Of a DNA stretch of 12,343 nucleotides, positions 1 through 6,505 are shown piece by piece. The stretch lies in NCBI GenBank assembly GCA_937910265.1, contig CALEPD010000062.1, forward strand, positions 1 through 12,343, read 5' to 3'. The notes under the pieces were generated by a model. That model did no database searches and was not told the origin of the DNA. It saw only the letters and a list, made by a program, of their open reading frames with translations. The position numbers and the translations under genes were made by a program. Position 1 is the stretch's first letter, and each line of letters opens with the position of its first letter. Source of the stretch: an uncultured Bacteroidales bacterium (lineage in GTDB: Bacteria > Bacteroidota > Bacteroidia > Bacteroidales > P3).

Positions 1-632
1 TTCAAGGACACGTCGGTGGGAATCTCGTACTTCTTGGTAAGCAGGCAGCAGAACTTCATCATTATGGCAGGACCGATGGCAAAGCACTTGTCCACCTTCT
101 CGCGCTGGATTACTTCCTCCATACCCACGGTGACCACGCCCTGCTTGCCATAGGAACCGTCGTCGGTCATGATGATGACCTCGTCGGAAGCGGCACGCAC
201 CTCGTCCTCCAGGATGATAAGTTCCTTGCTGCGTCCGGCAATAACGCTTATCACACGGTTGCCGGCAGCCTTCAGAGCCTGGATAATGGGCAGCATGGGA
301 GCGGTACCCACACCGCCACCGGCGCAGAGCACGGTGCCGAAGTTCTCTATGTGTGTGGCCTTGCCCAGAGGGCCTACGATGTCGGTCACCTCGTCGCCCA
401 CGTTCAGGTCGCACAAGCGTGTTGAAGACAAGCCCACCTTCTGCACCACCAGGGTGATGGTGCCCTTTTCCGTGTCTGCTCCGGCAATGGTCAGGGGCAT
501 GCGTTCGCCCTGCTCGCCCACGCGGACGATAACGAAGTGTCCGGCCTTGCGGGCCTTGGCTATGAGCGGTGCTTCCACTTCCAGGCGGAATACCTTTTCG
601 CTATATTGTACTTTGCTGACTATCTTGTTCAT
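1..632 (-). CDS. Sulfide dehydrogenase/dihydroorotate dehydrogenase-type FAD/NAD-binding subunit (ferredoxin-NADP reductase alpha-like), 3' truncated
   Basis: Electron-transfer flavoprotein subunit that normally passes electrons between NAD(P)H, FAD and a [2Fe-2S] centre and partners a glutamate-synthase-like subunit. The 210 residues visible begin at ATG 632-630 (MNKIVSKVQYSEKVF) and run off the left edge. FAD-binding residues lie in RMPLTIA (about 44-50), a GPLGK loop at 87-91, and the NAD(P)-binding glycine motif GGGVGTAP at 105-112. The usual C-terminal cysteine cluster for the iron-sulfur cluster would lie beyond the window edge, as would the expected GltD-like partner gene, so neither can be checked. 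The gene lies 84 bases after serS on the same strand. Its codons are unusually GC-rich (AAG, CTG, GTG, ACC and GGC dominate) compared with the other genes here, which may reflect high expression. The family is clear; the exact physiological partner is inferred. Confidence 0.88.
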   Translation of the reverse strand, partial: MNKIVSKVQYSEKVFRLEVEAPLIAKARKAGHFVIVRVGEQGERMPLTIAGADTEKGTITLVVQKVGLSSTRLCDLNVGDEVTDIVGPLGKATHIENFGTVLCAGGGVGTAPMLPIIQALKAAGNRVISVIAGRSKELIILEDEVRAASDEVIIMTDDGSYGKQGVVTVGMEEVIQREKVDKCFAIGPAIMMKFCCLLTKKYEIPTDVSL

Positions 633-654
633 CTTTTCGTTGGTTAGTATTGTG

Positions 655-669
655 CTTTGTCGCACAAAG
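655..669 (-). repeat. Short inverted repeat upstream of the FAD/NAD-binding subunit
   Basis: Perfect 6-base arms CTTTGT and ACAAAG flank a 3-base centre, in the 84-base gap between the serS stop and the next start. Read on the minus strand, an alternative stem is also possible: TTGTGC pairing with GCACAA around GACAAA, which excludes the first. There is no U-run, so this is not a clear terminator. It could be a leader structure or chance. I see no TAnnTTTG element in the gap, so the downstream gene may be read through from serS. Confidence 0.3.
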
Positions 670-716
670 TGTTGAATCGTTTTATTCTGAGTTTCGGATT
701 ATGCCTATGCAATGTA

Positions 717-1994
717 TCAGTCGATTGTCTCGCATCCCATGTAGGGCACCAGTGCGGCAGGAATGCGTATGCCATTTTCCGTCTGGTTGTTCTCCAGCAA
801 TGCGGCCATGATGCGGGGCAATGCCAAGGCACTGCCATTGAGTGTGTGGGCGAGTTTTGTACGGCCATCGGAATCCTTGAAACGCAGTTTCATGCGGTTG
901 GATTGGAAGGTCTCGAAGTTGGACACACTCGACACCTCGAGCCAGCGTTGCTGCGCAGCGCTCCAAACCTCGAAATCGAAGGTCATGGCACTGGTGAAGC
1001 TGATGTCGCCGCCACAGAGTTTGAGAATATGATAGGGCAACTGCAATTTCTGCAACAATGAACCCACATGGGCCTTCATCTCCTCGAGCATATCGTAGGA
1101 ACGGTCGGGATGCTCGACAACCACAATCTCGACCTTGCTGAACTCGTGGAGACGGTTCAAGCCGCGGACATCCTTGCCATAGCTGCCTGCCTCACGACGG
1201 AAACACTCGGAATAGCCTACATGTTTGATGGGGAAAACGTCGGACGACTGCAACAACACATTGCGGTAGATGTTGGTGATGGGCACTTCGGCAGTGGGGA
1301 TAAGATACAAGCCATCCAACGGAATGGTGTACATCTGCCCCTCTTTATCGGGAAGTTGTCCGGTACCCAAGCCGCTGGCCTCGTTTACCATCAACGGAGG
1401 TTGGATTTCGATATAACCGGCATTGGCTGCCTCGTTGAGAAAGAAATTGATCAAAGCACGTTGCAGACGGGCACCCTTGCCTTTGTAAACAGGGAATCCT
1501 GCACCGGTGATTTTGTTGCCTAACTCAAAATCGACAATGTCGTATTTGGCACATAGATCCCAATGCGGCAAGGCGCCTTCGAACAGTTCGGGCTTCTGGC
1601 CAAACTCATCGACCACCACATTGTCGGCTTCGCTTTTGCCCTTGGGTACGGAGATATGGGGAGCGTTGGGCAGGGAAATCAACTGTGCGTTGAGCTCTTC
1701 CTCAATTGCCGAGGATTGTTCGCCCAACTCTTTTTCTTTTGCCTTCAATTCGGCAGTACGGGCCTTGAGGACTTCGGCCTCATCGCGTTTGCCTTGTTTG
1801 AACAACATGCCCACTTCCTTGGCAATGGTGTTTTGTTCAGCCTTCACAGCATCGCTTTGCTGCTGCAGGGCACGGCGTTGTTCATCGAGTTTAAGGATTT
1901 CGGATATACGTTGTTCGATGTCGGCTACATTCTTGATTTTTAGACGTTCGATAACTTCTTCGGTTCTTTCTTTGATAAATTGCAGTTGCAGCAT
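717..1994 (-). CDS. serS: Serine--tRNA ligase
   Basis: Cytoplasmic class II aminoacyl-tRNA synthetase that activates serine with ATP and charges tRNA-Ser (and tRNA-Sec where present). The 425-residue length is normal for bacterial SerRS. Residues 1-105 are the charged N-terminal coiled-coil arm that grips the tRNA variable arm. The catalytic core follows: motif 1 near 196-205, the serine-binding TAE at 234-236, motif 2 with FRREAGSYG at 265-273 and an RLHEF segment at 281-285, and motif 3 with NGSALALPRIMAALLENNQ at 386-404. Start ATG 1994-1992 gives the standard MLQLQFIKER N-terminus. The 171-base gap to rlmH suggests its own promoter, but no good TAnnTTTG match is visible. It lies upstream of, and on the same strand as, the FAD/NAD-binding subunit. 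Nothing looks damaged. Confidence 0.98.
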   Translation of the reverse strand: MLQLQFIKERTEEVIERLKIKNVADIEQRISEILKLDEQRRALQQQSDAVKAEQNTIAKEVGMLFKQGKRDEAEVLKARTAELKAKEKELGEQSSAIEEELNAQLISLPNAPHISVPKGKSEADNVVVDEFGQKPELFEGALPHWDLCAKYDIVDFELGNKITGAGFPVYKGKGARLQRALINFFLNEAANAGYIEIQPPLMVNEASGLGTGQLPDKEGQMYTIPLDGLYLIPTAEVPITNIYRNVLLQSSDVFPIKHVGYSECFRREAGSYGKDVRGLNRLHEFSKVEIVVVEHPDRSYDMLEEMKAHVGSLLQKLQLPYHILKLCGGDISFTSAMTFDFEVWSAAQQRWLEVSSVSNFETFQSNRMKLRFKDSDGRTKLAHTLNGSALALPRIMAALLENNQTENGIRIPAALVPYMGCETID

Positions 1995-2008
1995 AATTAT
2001 TGTTTTTT

Positions 2009-2031
2009 ACAACTACATTAAACGCAGTTGT
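2009..2031 (-). repeat. Inverted repeat in the serS leader
   Basis: Six-base arms ACAACT and AGTTGT are separated by 11 bases, 15 bases upstream of the serS start, in an AT-rich leader. It could be a leader hairpin or a binding site, but a short repeat like this arises easily by chance in AT-rich DNA. No T-box specifier or antiterminator pattern is recognisable, and the 171-base gap is short for a T-box. Confidence 0.2.
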
Positions 2032-2137
2032 TGTTGTTTTCGTATATAAAAAAACGGTATAAATTAAACGTTATTAAAATTACCGCGCCCGCATCGGAAA
2101 CGTGGATATTGGTGGGGCGGCCAAACACAAAAGAGCA

Positions 2138-2159
2138 CCCCGACGCCCTACCCCACCCC
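2138..2159 (-). other. Putative G-quadruplex motif just downstream of rlmH
   Basis: On the minus strand, four guanine runs of 4, 4, 3 and 4 follow one another with loops T, TA and CGTC. This satisfies the standard G3+N1-7 four-run pattern. The motif starts 6 bases after the rlmH stop codon and would be present in any rlmH read-through transcript. The same tract can instead pair as a duplex: ggtgggg at 2111-2117 is the exact complement of ccccacc at 2151-2157 (7 bp, 33-base loop). There is no U-run, so it is not a classical terminator. Its function is unknown. Confidence 0.5.
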
Positions 2160-2165
2160 TTTGGG

Positions 2166-2639
2166 CTAAGAATTGTGGTAAGGCTCACCCTTTATGATGG
2201 TGAATGCCCGATAGAGCTGTTCGACAAAAAACATGCGGACCATTTGATGGTTGAATGTCATTTGGGAAAGGGAGACCTTGTCGTGGGCGGCTTGATACAC
2301 CTGTTGCGAAAAGCCAAACGCTCCCCCCACCACAAAGGTAAGGTTGCGCACGCCGCTGTTCATCTGCTTCTGAAGATACTGCGAGAAACCCACCGAGGTG
2401 TGTTCAGCCCCATGCTCATCGAGAAGAACGATGCGGTCGCAATGCTCGAGACGTTTGAGCAGCAGCACACCCTCTCGCTGTTTCACCTCGTCGGGTGAGA
2501 GACCTTTGGCATCTTTCAATGCTGGCACCACCTCAATCTCGAAGTTAACATAATGCTTGAGCCTTTTCTGGTAGAGCTCAATACCCTCCTGAACAAAGGG
2601 GATGTCGGTTTTAGAAACAACAAGCAGCTTTATATTCAT
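2166..2639 (-). CDS. rlmH: 23S rRNA (pseudouridine-1915-N3)-methyltransferase RlmH
   Basis: SPOUT-class (trefoil-knot) methyltransferase that uses SAM to methylate N3 of pseudouridine 1915 in helix 69 of 23S rRNA, acting on assembled 70S ribosomes. The 157-residue length is standard. Conserved landmarks are the LLDEHG segment at 72-77, the SAM-binding FVVGGAFGF loop at 102-110, SLSQMTFNHQ at 123-132 and the C-terminal EQLYRAFTIIKGEPYH at 140-155, a family signature. The start ATG 2639-2637 is separated from the stop of the upstream methyltransferase gene by one base (TGATATG), so its translation is probably coupled to that gene. It is the last member of the tight ompA-acyltransferase-methyltransferase-rlmH cluster, with serS following after 171 bases. 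Intact; no anomalies in the protein. Confidence 0.97.
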   Translation of the reverse strand: MNIKLLVVSKTDIPFVQEGIELYQKRLKHYVNFEIEVVPALKDAKGLSPDEVKQREGVLLLKRLEHCDRIVLLDEHGAEHTSVGFSQYLQKQMNSGVRNLTFVVGGAFGFSQQVYQAAHDKVSLSQMTFNHQMVRMFFVEQLYRAFTIIKGEPYHNS

Positions 2640-2640
2640 A

Positions 2641-3603
2641 TCAATTCACCTGTTTGGGTATAACTTTCAATATCAGGAACGGAGCCCACTGCCTCATGCG
2701 TCCATTACGCAGGGTGCAGTTAATCAGTTGCGACAGCAGTTTTTTTGCCCCGGTGCGATGCACGTTGTAGTAGCCATTCCCGACCTCGACATCAGAGCCA
2801 TAGGGCCTAACAAGGGCCTGGTAATCGGCAACGGGAAGAATTCTTTCCGTCCAACTGCCGGTTTCGGGGTCGCAAGTATTGTAAGGGTCGGCCAACCTAT
2901 TGGGAGTTGCCATATTGACTGCCCGCAAGACATCGTCGTAGACAAGACCCCGTGTGTTTGCAGCCCAATAATCCAACATATCGTCATCCATGTCGGGATA
3001 GTGCCGGGCAATAAAACGGCGCCTCAGTTCACGGAACCCCTTTCGCTGTGGAGTGCCGAACTCATCGTCAATCATGAATTTATGCAGTCGTTCAACAACA
3101 CGTTTGTTGTATGGGGTTGAGCCTGTGGTGAAAATCATTGACATATTCCGGCTGATCCGAAACAGTTCGGAAAAGAAGTCGTCGAGATTATATATATGCT
3201 CAATCACATCCATACCCAGCAACATGTCAGGAATGACATCCATCTCTCTACACCATTGGCCCAACTCGGATGCGCCACCCTCCAAAACAACATCGGGGCC
3301 GGTATGGAGACACTCGGAAATGGCTTGCACCGTTTGTACCGCCTTGGGATTGAAATCGATGTATATCACCCGCCCCACTCCGCAAAACTTGGCCAATATA
3401 CTCAGAAATCCATGTCCTCCGCCATAATCGACCAGCGTTACCTGCGCGAGCGGCTTGCCCGTCATCAGCGTCACCTTATCGAGACAGTGCCTATAGATAT
3501 CGAAATAATAGGCAATGTGCGGCATCATACGGAATATATAATCACGGCTGTAATCGCTGATGTTTAGTGATTTGTAATCAATATTACGGATTTTGTCGAT
3601 CAT
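2641..3603 (-). CDS. Class I SAM-dependent methyltransferase, substrate unknown
   Basis: A 320-residue Rossmann-fold methyltransferase. SAM-binding motif I is LVDYGGGHGFLS (57-68), motif II is the acidic VIYIDFNPKAV strand (79-89), and motif IV is DMLLGMDVIEHI (126-137), where DVIEH resembles UbiE/UbiG-type small-molecule methyltransferases. MIFTT (156-160) is the following strand. The C-terminal half (about 165-320) is not recognisable and probably sets the substrate. The frame is open upstream to 3783, but I chose ATG 3603-3601 because it overlaps the preceding acyltransferase stop as ATGA, a common coupling arrangement, and because the extra upstream residues are a shadow of that gene. Pairing with a FemAB-like acyltransferase suggests the two modify the same envelope-linked or secreted product. 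That is inference; no specific substrate is supported. Confidence 0.85.
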   Translation of the reverse strand: MIDKIRNIDYKSLNISDYSRDYIFRMMPHIAYYFDIYRHCLDKVTLMTGKPLAQVTLVDYGGGHGFLSILAKFCGVGRVIYIDFNPKAVQTVQAISECLHTGPDVVLEGGASELGQWCREMDVIPDMLLGMDVIEHIYNLDDFFSELFRISRNMSMIFTTGSTPYNKRVVERLHKFMIDDEFGTPQRKGFRELRRRFIARHYPDMDDDMLDYWAANTRGLVYDDVLRAVNMATPNRLADPYNTCDPETGSWTERILPVADYQALVRPYGSDVEVGNGYYNVHRTGAKKLLSQLINCTLRNGRMRQWAPFLILKVIPKQVN

Positions 3604-4538
3604 AGCGGCCTGCGTTTGATTTTCATAAGAACCTTCAACAAAGGATTGGGACAATGTGTCACCTGTACAAAACTGGCAGGTTCGGCGCCATACAATTTGT
3701 ATGAATAAGCGATACCCGGATCCATGCTGCCTTCGAAATCGTATATTTTGGTATGCCCTGACAGACGTTGAATTGAATGCCAAAAGAGCAACGGGTGTGC
3801 CCCTACATGGTGGTTCTCGCCCAAGGCTGAGACCAACGCATGGGCCTCATGTGAATCGAACACCTCGAAACTTGCAACCTGCAAATGGCCTTCGGCGTCG
3901 CGCAAGCCCTTGAGCGATGCCTGCCGGCGCCGAAGCGCAACACTGACAACATGCTCAAGGAATGAAATAGACAACAAATTGTCACATCCCCTGCGTTGCC
4001 AGTAATCGCGATGAAACTCAGCAAACTGACGCGGAGAGATATCCTCGGTCAAAACAAGCTCCTCCTGCGCTTTCAGAATATGCCGCTGCCGCCGCCTCTT
4101 ATCGAAAGCATCGAACACCTTGGCCGGATTAGAAATATCGTTGATGCGCAATGTGAGCCGCTGTGCCACAGACAAATATTCGGGAATGGCCACACCATAT
4201 ACTGCGGGAGAGAGGTTGAACTGCAAATAATCATAATGAAGGTTACGAAGGTCGTGAAACAGTTTTTCGAAAACCGCTTGATTGCCAGCTTGCCGAAGCC
4301 AGGGACCACAATATTGGGTAAGTTGAGGCTGGAGAAGAAAACGGAAACCCATTTTGCGGCAATGCACATAGGGCAGCGCACCCACCACCGTATCGCCGTC
4401 GAAAGCCAACAAAACATCCCATTCCTTACCGATGCAAACCGTTTCCCACCACCAATATTGCAGAAACAGAGGGATGGACTCTCCCTCTATTTCGCATAGT
4501 TGTTTATATATCTCTTTATTGGATGGTGATGCTGACAC
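3600..4538 (-). CDS. FemAB/GNAT-fold acyltransferase-like protein (CelD-like)
   Basis: Predicted cytoplasmic N-acyltransferase of the broad FemAB/GNAT-like superfamily, about 312 residues. Recognisable features are an N-terminal IPLFLQYWWWETVC segment (about 22-35, numbered from the GTG start), a central basic helix DKRRRQRHILKA (146-157), and the C-terminal DFEGSM motif (267-272) followed by a YKLYGAEP segment. That ending is typical of FemAB-like proteins, where the GNAT core closes. The start is uncertain. ATG at 4607 or 4592 would overlap the ompA 3' coding end by 92 or 77 bases and encode residues that only mirror OmpA's conserved end in another frame. GTG 4538-4536, with a 23-base overlap, is preferred. 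It shares an ATGA overlap with the downstream methyltransferase. Substrate and acyl donor are unknown; amino-acid or fatty-acyl transfer to an envelope precursor would fit the family. Confidence 0.75.
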   Translation of the reverse strand: MSASPSNKEIYKQLCEIEGESIPLFLQYWWWETVCIGKEWDVLLAFDGDTVVGALPYVHCRKMGFRFLLQPQLTQYCGPWLRQAGNQAVFEKLFHDLRNLHYDYLQFNLSPAVYGVAIPEYLSVAQRLTLRINDISNPAKVFDAFDKRRRQRHILKAQEELVLTEDISPRQFAEFHRDYWQRRGCDNLLSISFLEHVVSVALRRRQASLKGLRDAEGHLQVASFEVFDSHEAHALVSALGENHHVGAHPLLFWHSIQRLSGHTKIYDFEGSMDPGIAYSYKLYGAEPASFVQVTHCPNPLLKVLMKIKRRPL

Positions 4539-5439
4539 GATTGTTGGCGATACGTCCTTCGTATGTATTATTATCGCCAACGGGATTGGCATCGCCTTTG
4601 GCTTCAACTTCGATGCGATATTCGGCTATACCCCTCTGCATCAAAGCTTTCTTCACCTCTGTAACACGCTGACGAGAAAGGCCAATGATGTAAGATTCGG
4701 TGCCCTGGTTGTCGCTATAACCGCTAAGCAGCACTTCGAATCTGTCATCTTCCTTAAGGTAGTTGGCCAAGTCGTCGAGCAGGCTGTTGTAGGAAACCTG
4801 AATGGTGGCATCGTTGGGGAAGAACTTGATGTCGTTGAATTTGCGGGCATCGGCGGTTGCATTGGGGAAAAGATCGATTTTCTTGGTGCCGAAAAACAGA
4901 ATGCAGCCCACAGCGATGATATCCTCCTCGGGTTGCGGGTTGGAGAAATATTTGGAACCACACCAATATCTATAATCCACCTGGGCGACATTGTACTGCA
5001 CCTTGTTGGTCATTTTTTCATCCTTCATGAAGGCAATGAGCGTTTTGGCTGAATTTTCGGCCTCGGCAATGGCTTCCTGCACCAATGCCTCACGCTGGTC
5101 TTCGTCGGTGATGCTGGGATTGATGGCAAATATGGGACAAAAACGCATAGGAGTTCTCGAAATTTTGAGAAGACGGCTCATAACGGGGGCGAACGTACCC
5201 CAATCGGGCTTGCGTTTGTCGGTGATTGTTGCTATATCGCGATAGTCGAAATTGCAATAATATATTTTCTTATCCTCGAAGGTGGTAAACTGCCAGATAG
5301 AATCGTAATTGGATTCACGCACTTTCTTCTTACCCTCGATAATTGGCGACACAGGCTTTCTGGAAGATTTGGATTGCGCTTGAGCACCGGCAACCGGAAG
5401 AGCAATCAACACTGCCAACAACAACAATAATTTCTTCAT
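4516..5439 (-). CDS. Secreted OmpA-family protein with C-terminal peptidoglycan-binding domain
   Basis: Exported 307-residue protein. Residues 1-21 form a signal peptide (MKK, a leucine-rich core, AQA before Q22). There is no lipobox cysteine near the cleavage site, so it is not an obvious lipoprotein. Residues about 22-195 are a region I do not recognise, with four cysteines (62, 101, 160, 179). Residues about 200-307 are an OmpA-like C-terminal domain: GYSDNQG at 240-246, LSRQRV at 254-259, and ANNRVSITI near the end. D243 and R258 occupy the diaminopimelate-contacting Asp and Arg positions, so binding to peptidoglycan in the periplasm is expected. It lacks an obvious eight-stranded barrel. 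It is first in the tight cluster with the acyltransferase, methyltransferase and rlmH; a 239-base gap separates it from ftsE. No TAnnTTTG promoter element is clear in that gap. Confidence 0.85.
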   Translation of the reverse strand: MKKLLLLLAVLIALPVAGAQAQSKSSRKPVSPIIEGKKKVRESNYDSIWQFTTFEDKKIYYCNFDYRDIATITDKRKPDWGTFAPVMSRLLKISRTPMRFCPIFAINPSITDEDQREALVQEAIAEAENSAKTLIAFMKDEKMTNKVQYNVAQVDYRYWCGSKYFSNPQPEEDIIAVGCILFFGTKKIDLFPNATADARKFNDIKFFPNDATIQVSYNSLLDDLANYLKEDDRFEVLLSGYSDNQGTESYIIGLSRQRVTEVKKALMQRGIAEYRIEVEAKGDANPVGDNNTYEGRIANNRVSITIQ

Positions 5440-5635
5440 ATTATTTTTTCCTATTTTTTATTTCCAAACGGGGTTCGGCGAAAGAATTGCAACCTACTGA
5501 TTTTCCATGCCTTTCCTGGAATCATGTGAAACAACCCTCATTTCGGTGGGAGCCTGGTATCAAAGCCTCACAAAACGCCCACTACCCATCGTATATGGTT
5601 TATAACTTAAACTGCGGCGAATGCACTGCACCCAC

Positions 5636-5670
5636 CTTCAACTATTGATATCGAATATCAAACGTTAAAG
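5636..5670 (-). terminator. Stem-loop just downstream of ftsE (possible transcript-end structure)
   Basis: On the minus strand, CTTTAAC (with one G-U pair) pairs with GTTGAAG. After a 2x2 internal loop, TTGATAT pairs with ATATCAA around TCG. That gives 14 base pairs over 35 bases, starting 8 bases after the ftsE stop codon. The inner 17 bases are a palindrome on their own. There is no U-tract, so a factor-independent terminator is not certain; it could equally protect the ftsE 3' end or be a protein-binding palindrome. Between this and the ompA start, the remaining roughly 200 bases (5440-5635) contain no gene or RNA family that I recognise. Confidence 0.45.
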
Positions 5671-5678
5671 ACCCGCAT

Positions 5679-6378
5679 TTATTGTGGCTCGACCAAAGTG
5701 CCCTCGTGACAACATACAACACGCGACTGGTATTTATCCATCATCATAAAGTCGTGAGACGAGATGACCATGGTAATGCCGAAATCGCGATTGATGTTGA
5801 TCAACAGCTCCATGATTTCGCTCGAAGTGATTGGGTCGAGGTTTCCAGTGGGCTCATCGGCCAATATGAGGTCGGGGTTGTTGATGAGCGCCCGTGCGAT
5901 ACCCACGCGCTGCTGTTCGCCCTCGGAGAGCCTGTGGGGATACATGGCAGCCTTATGGGCAACTCCCACTTGATTCAACACCTTCATTACCTGCACATCG
6001 ATTTCGGCCTTATTCTTCCAACCGGTGGCACGCAGCACAAATTCGAGGTTGTCGTACACATCGGTCATCGAGCAGACGGAAATTCTGGAAAACAATGCCG
6101 ATACGTCTGCGAAGCATGGGAATCTGACGGTTTTTGATGGATGTCAAATCATATCCACACACCAAAAGCTCGCCCTCCTCGACCTCGCGATCGACATACA
6201 GGGAACGCAGCAACGAAGTTTTCCCCGCGCCGCTTTTGCCAATTAGGTAGACAAATTCGCCACGTTTCACTTCGAAATTCACGTTAGACAGCAACGGACC
6301 GTCCTCGTGACAAATTGTAACATTACGAAGCTGAATGACAGGTGTATCCTGATTTTGTTTATCGATATTTTCAGACAT
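5679..6378 (-). pseudogene. ftsE: FtsE-like cell-division ABC ATPase, reading frame broken near 6059-6063
   Basis: ATPase that pairs with the membrane protein FtsX to regulate peptidoglycan hydrolysis at the division site. Two frames must be joined. From ATG 6378 the first carries Walker A GKSGAGKTS (47-55) and the Q-loop in VFQNFRLLDDR (96-106), then runs into nonsense ending at 6010. The second picks up with VYDNLEFVLRATGWK and carries the signature LSEGEQQRV (150-158), Walker B LILADEP (170-176), D-loop GNLD and the H-loop histidine 208, ending at 5679. Joined, they give about 232 residues, normal for Bacteroidetes FtsE. The break at CGA-T-GTG (6063-6057) equals one extra base or two missing ones; family members usually have one more residue there, which favours a 2-base loss. 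Sequencing error, real mutation and programmed +1 shifting all remain possible. The signature has Glu where Gly is usual (LSGGQ type). Confidence 0.85.
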
Positions 6379-6396
6379 AATAATCGTATTTTGCTG

Positions 6397-6404
6397 CAAA
6401 AATA
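6397..6404 (-). promoter_or_regulatory. Bacteroidota -7 promoter element upstream of ftsE
   Basis: TATTTTTG on the minus strand matches the Bacteroidota housekeeping -7 consensus TAnnTTTG exactly and lies 18 bases before the ftsE ATG at 6378, implying a short leader. No TTTG -33 box is found at the usual spacing; a second TTTG directly abuts the element. The match supports ftsE having its own promoter separate from the DUF2130 gene. Confidence 0.55.
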
Positions 6405-6410
6405 CAAATA

Positions 6411-6462
6411 AACATTCAGACAGTTTGTCATAGTGGAAAAGATTTATTCCCACCGGAATGTT
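6411..6462 (-). repeat. Nested inverted repeats forming a candidate three-stem structure
   Basis: Outer 7-base arms aacattc (6411-6417) and gaatgtt (6456-6462) enclose two small stems: gaca/tgtc around gtt (6419-6429), and gtggaa/ttcccac with one bulged base (6433-6453). Together they could fold as a three-way junction of 52 bases. It lies between the DUF2130 stop (6506) and the ftsE -7 element, and overlaps the expected -33 region. No known RNA family is recognised. It could be a 3' UTR structure, a regulatory site or chance. Confidence 0.3.
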
Positions 6463-6474
6463 AATAGTGAATAC

Positions 6475-6492
6475 CCTCTTGTTTCAAAGAGG
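6475..6492 (-). terminator. Hairpin downstream of the DUF2130 gene
   Basis: A perfect 6-bp stem CCTCTT/AAGAGG with a 6-base loop, 13 bases after the DUF2130 stop codon. On the minus strand no T-run follows (GGTATTCAC comes next), so it is a weak terminator candidate. Together with the separate ftsE promoter element, it suggests the DUF2130 transcript may end near here. Confidence 0.3.
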
Positions 6493-6505
6493 TTTACACC
6501 GCAGC

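Noticed and set aside
2028..2498. Plus-strand open frame across the serS-rlmH gap
   Set aside because: Most of it is antisense to rlmH and it has no domain; the gap itself is AT-rich and then GC-rich non-coding DNA.
3604..3783. N-terminal extension of the methyltransferase by 60 residues
   Set aside because: It lies wholly within the acyltransferase gene in another frame, and the ATGA junction at 3600-3603 gives a better start.
4539..4607. N-terminal extension of the acyltransferase
   Set aside because: It would recode the conserved end of OmpA and has no family-like sequence.
5440..5635. Possible riboswitch or small RNA in the long ompA leader
   Set aside because: I could not match it to any known riboswitch core, and apart from the hairpin beside ftsE the inverted repeats there are short (about 5 bases).
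5343..5648. Plus-strand open frame of 101 codons filling the ompA-ftsE gap
   Set aside because: Its first third is antisense to the OmpA signal-peptide region, and the remainder has no recognisable features or start signal. I treat the gap as non-coding.
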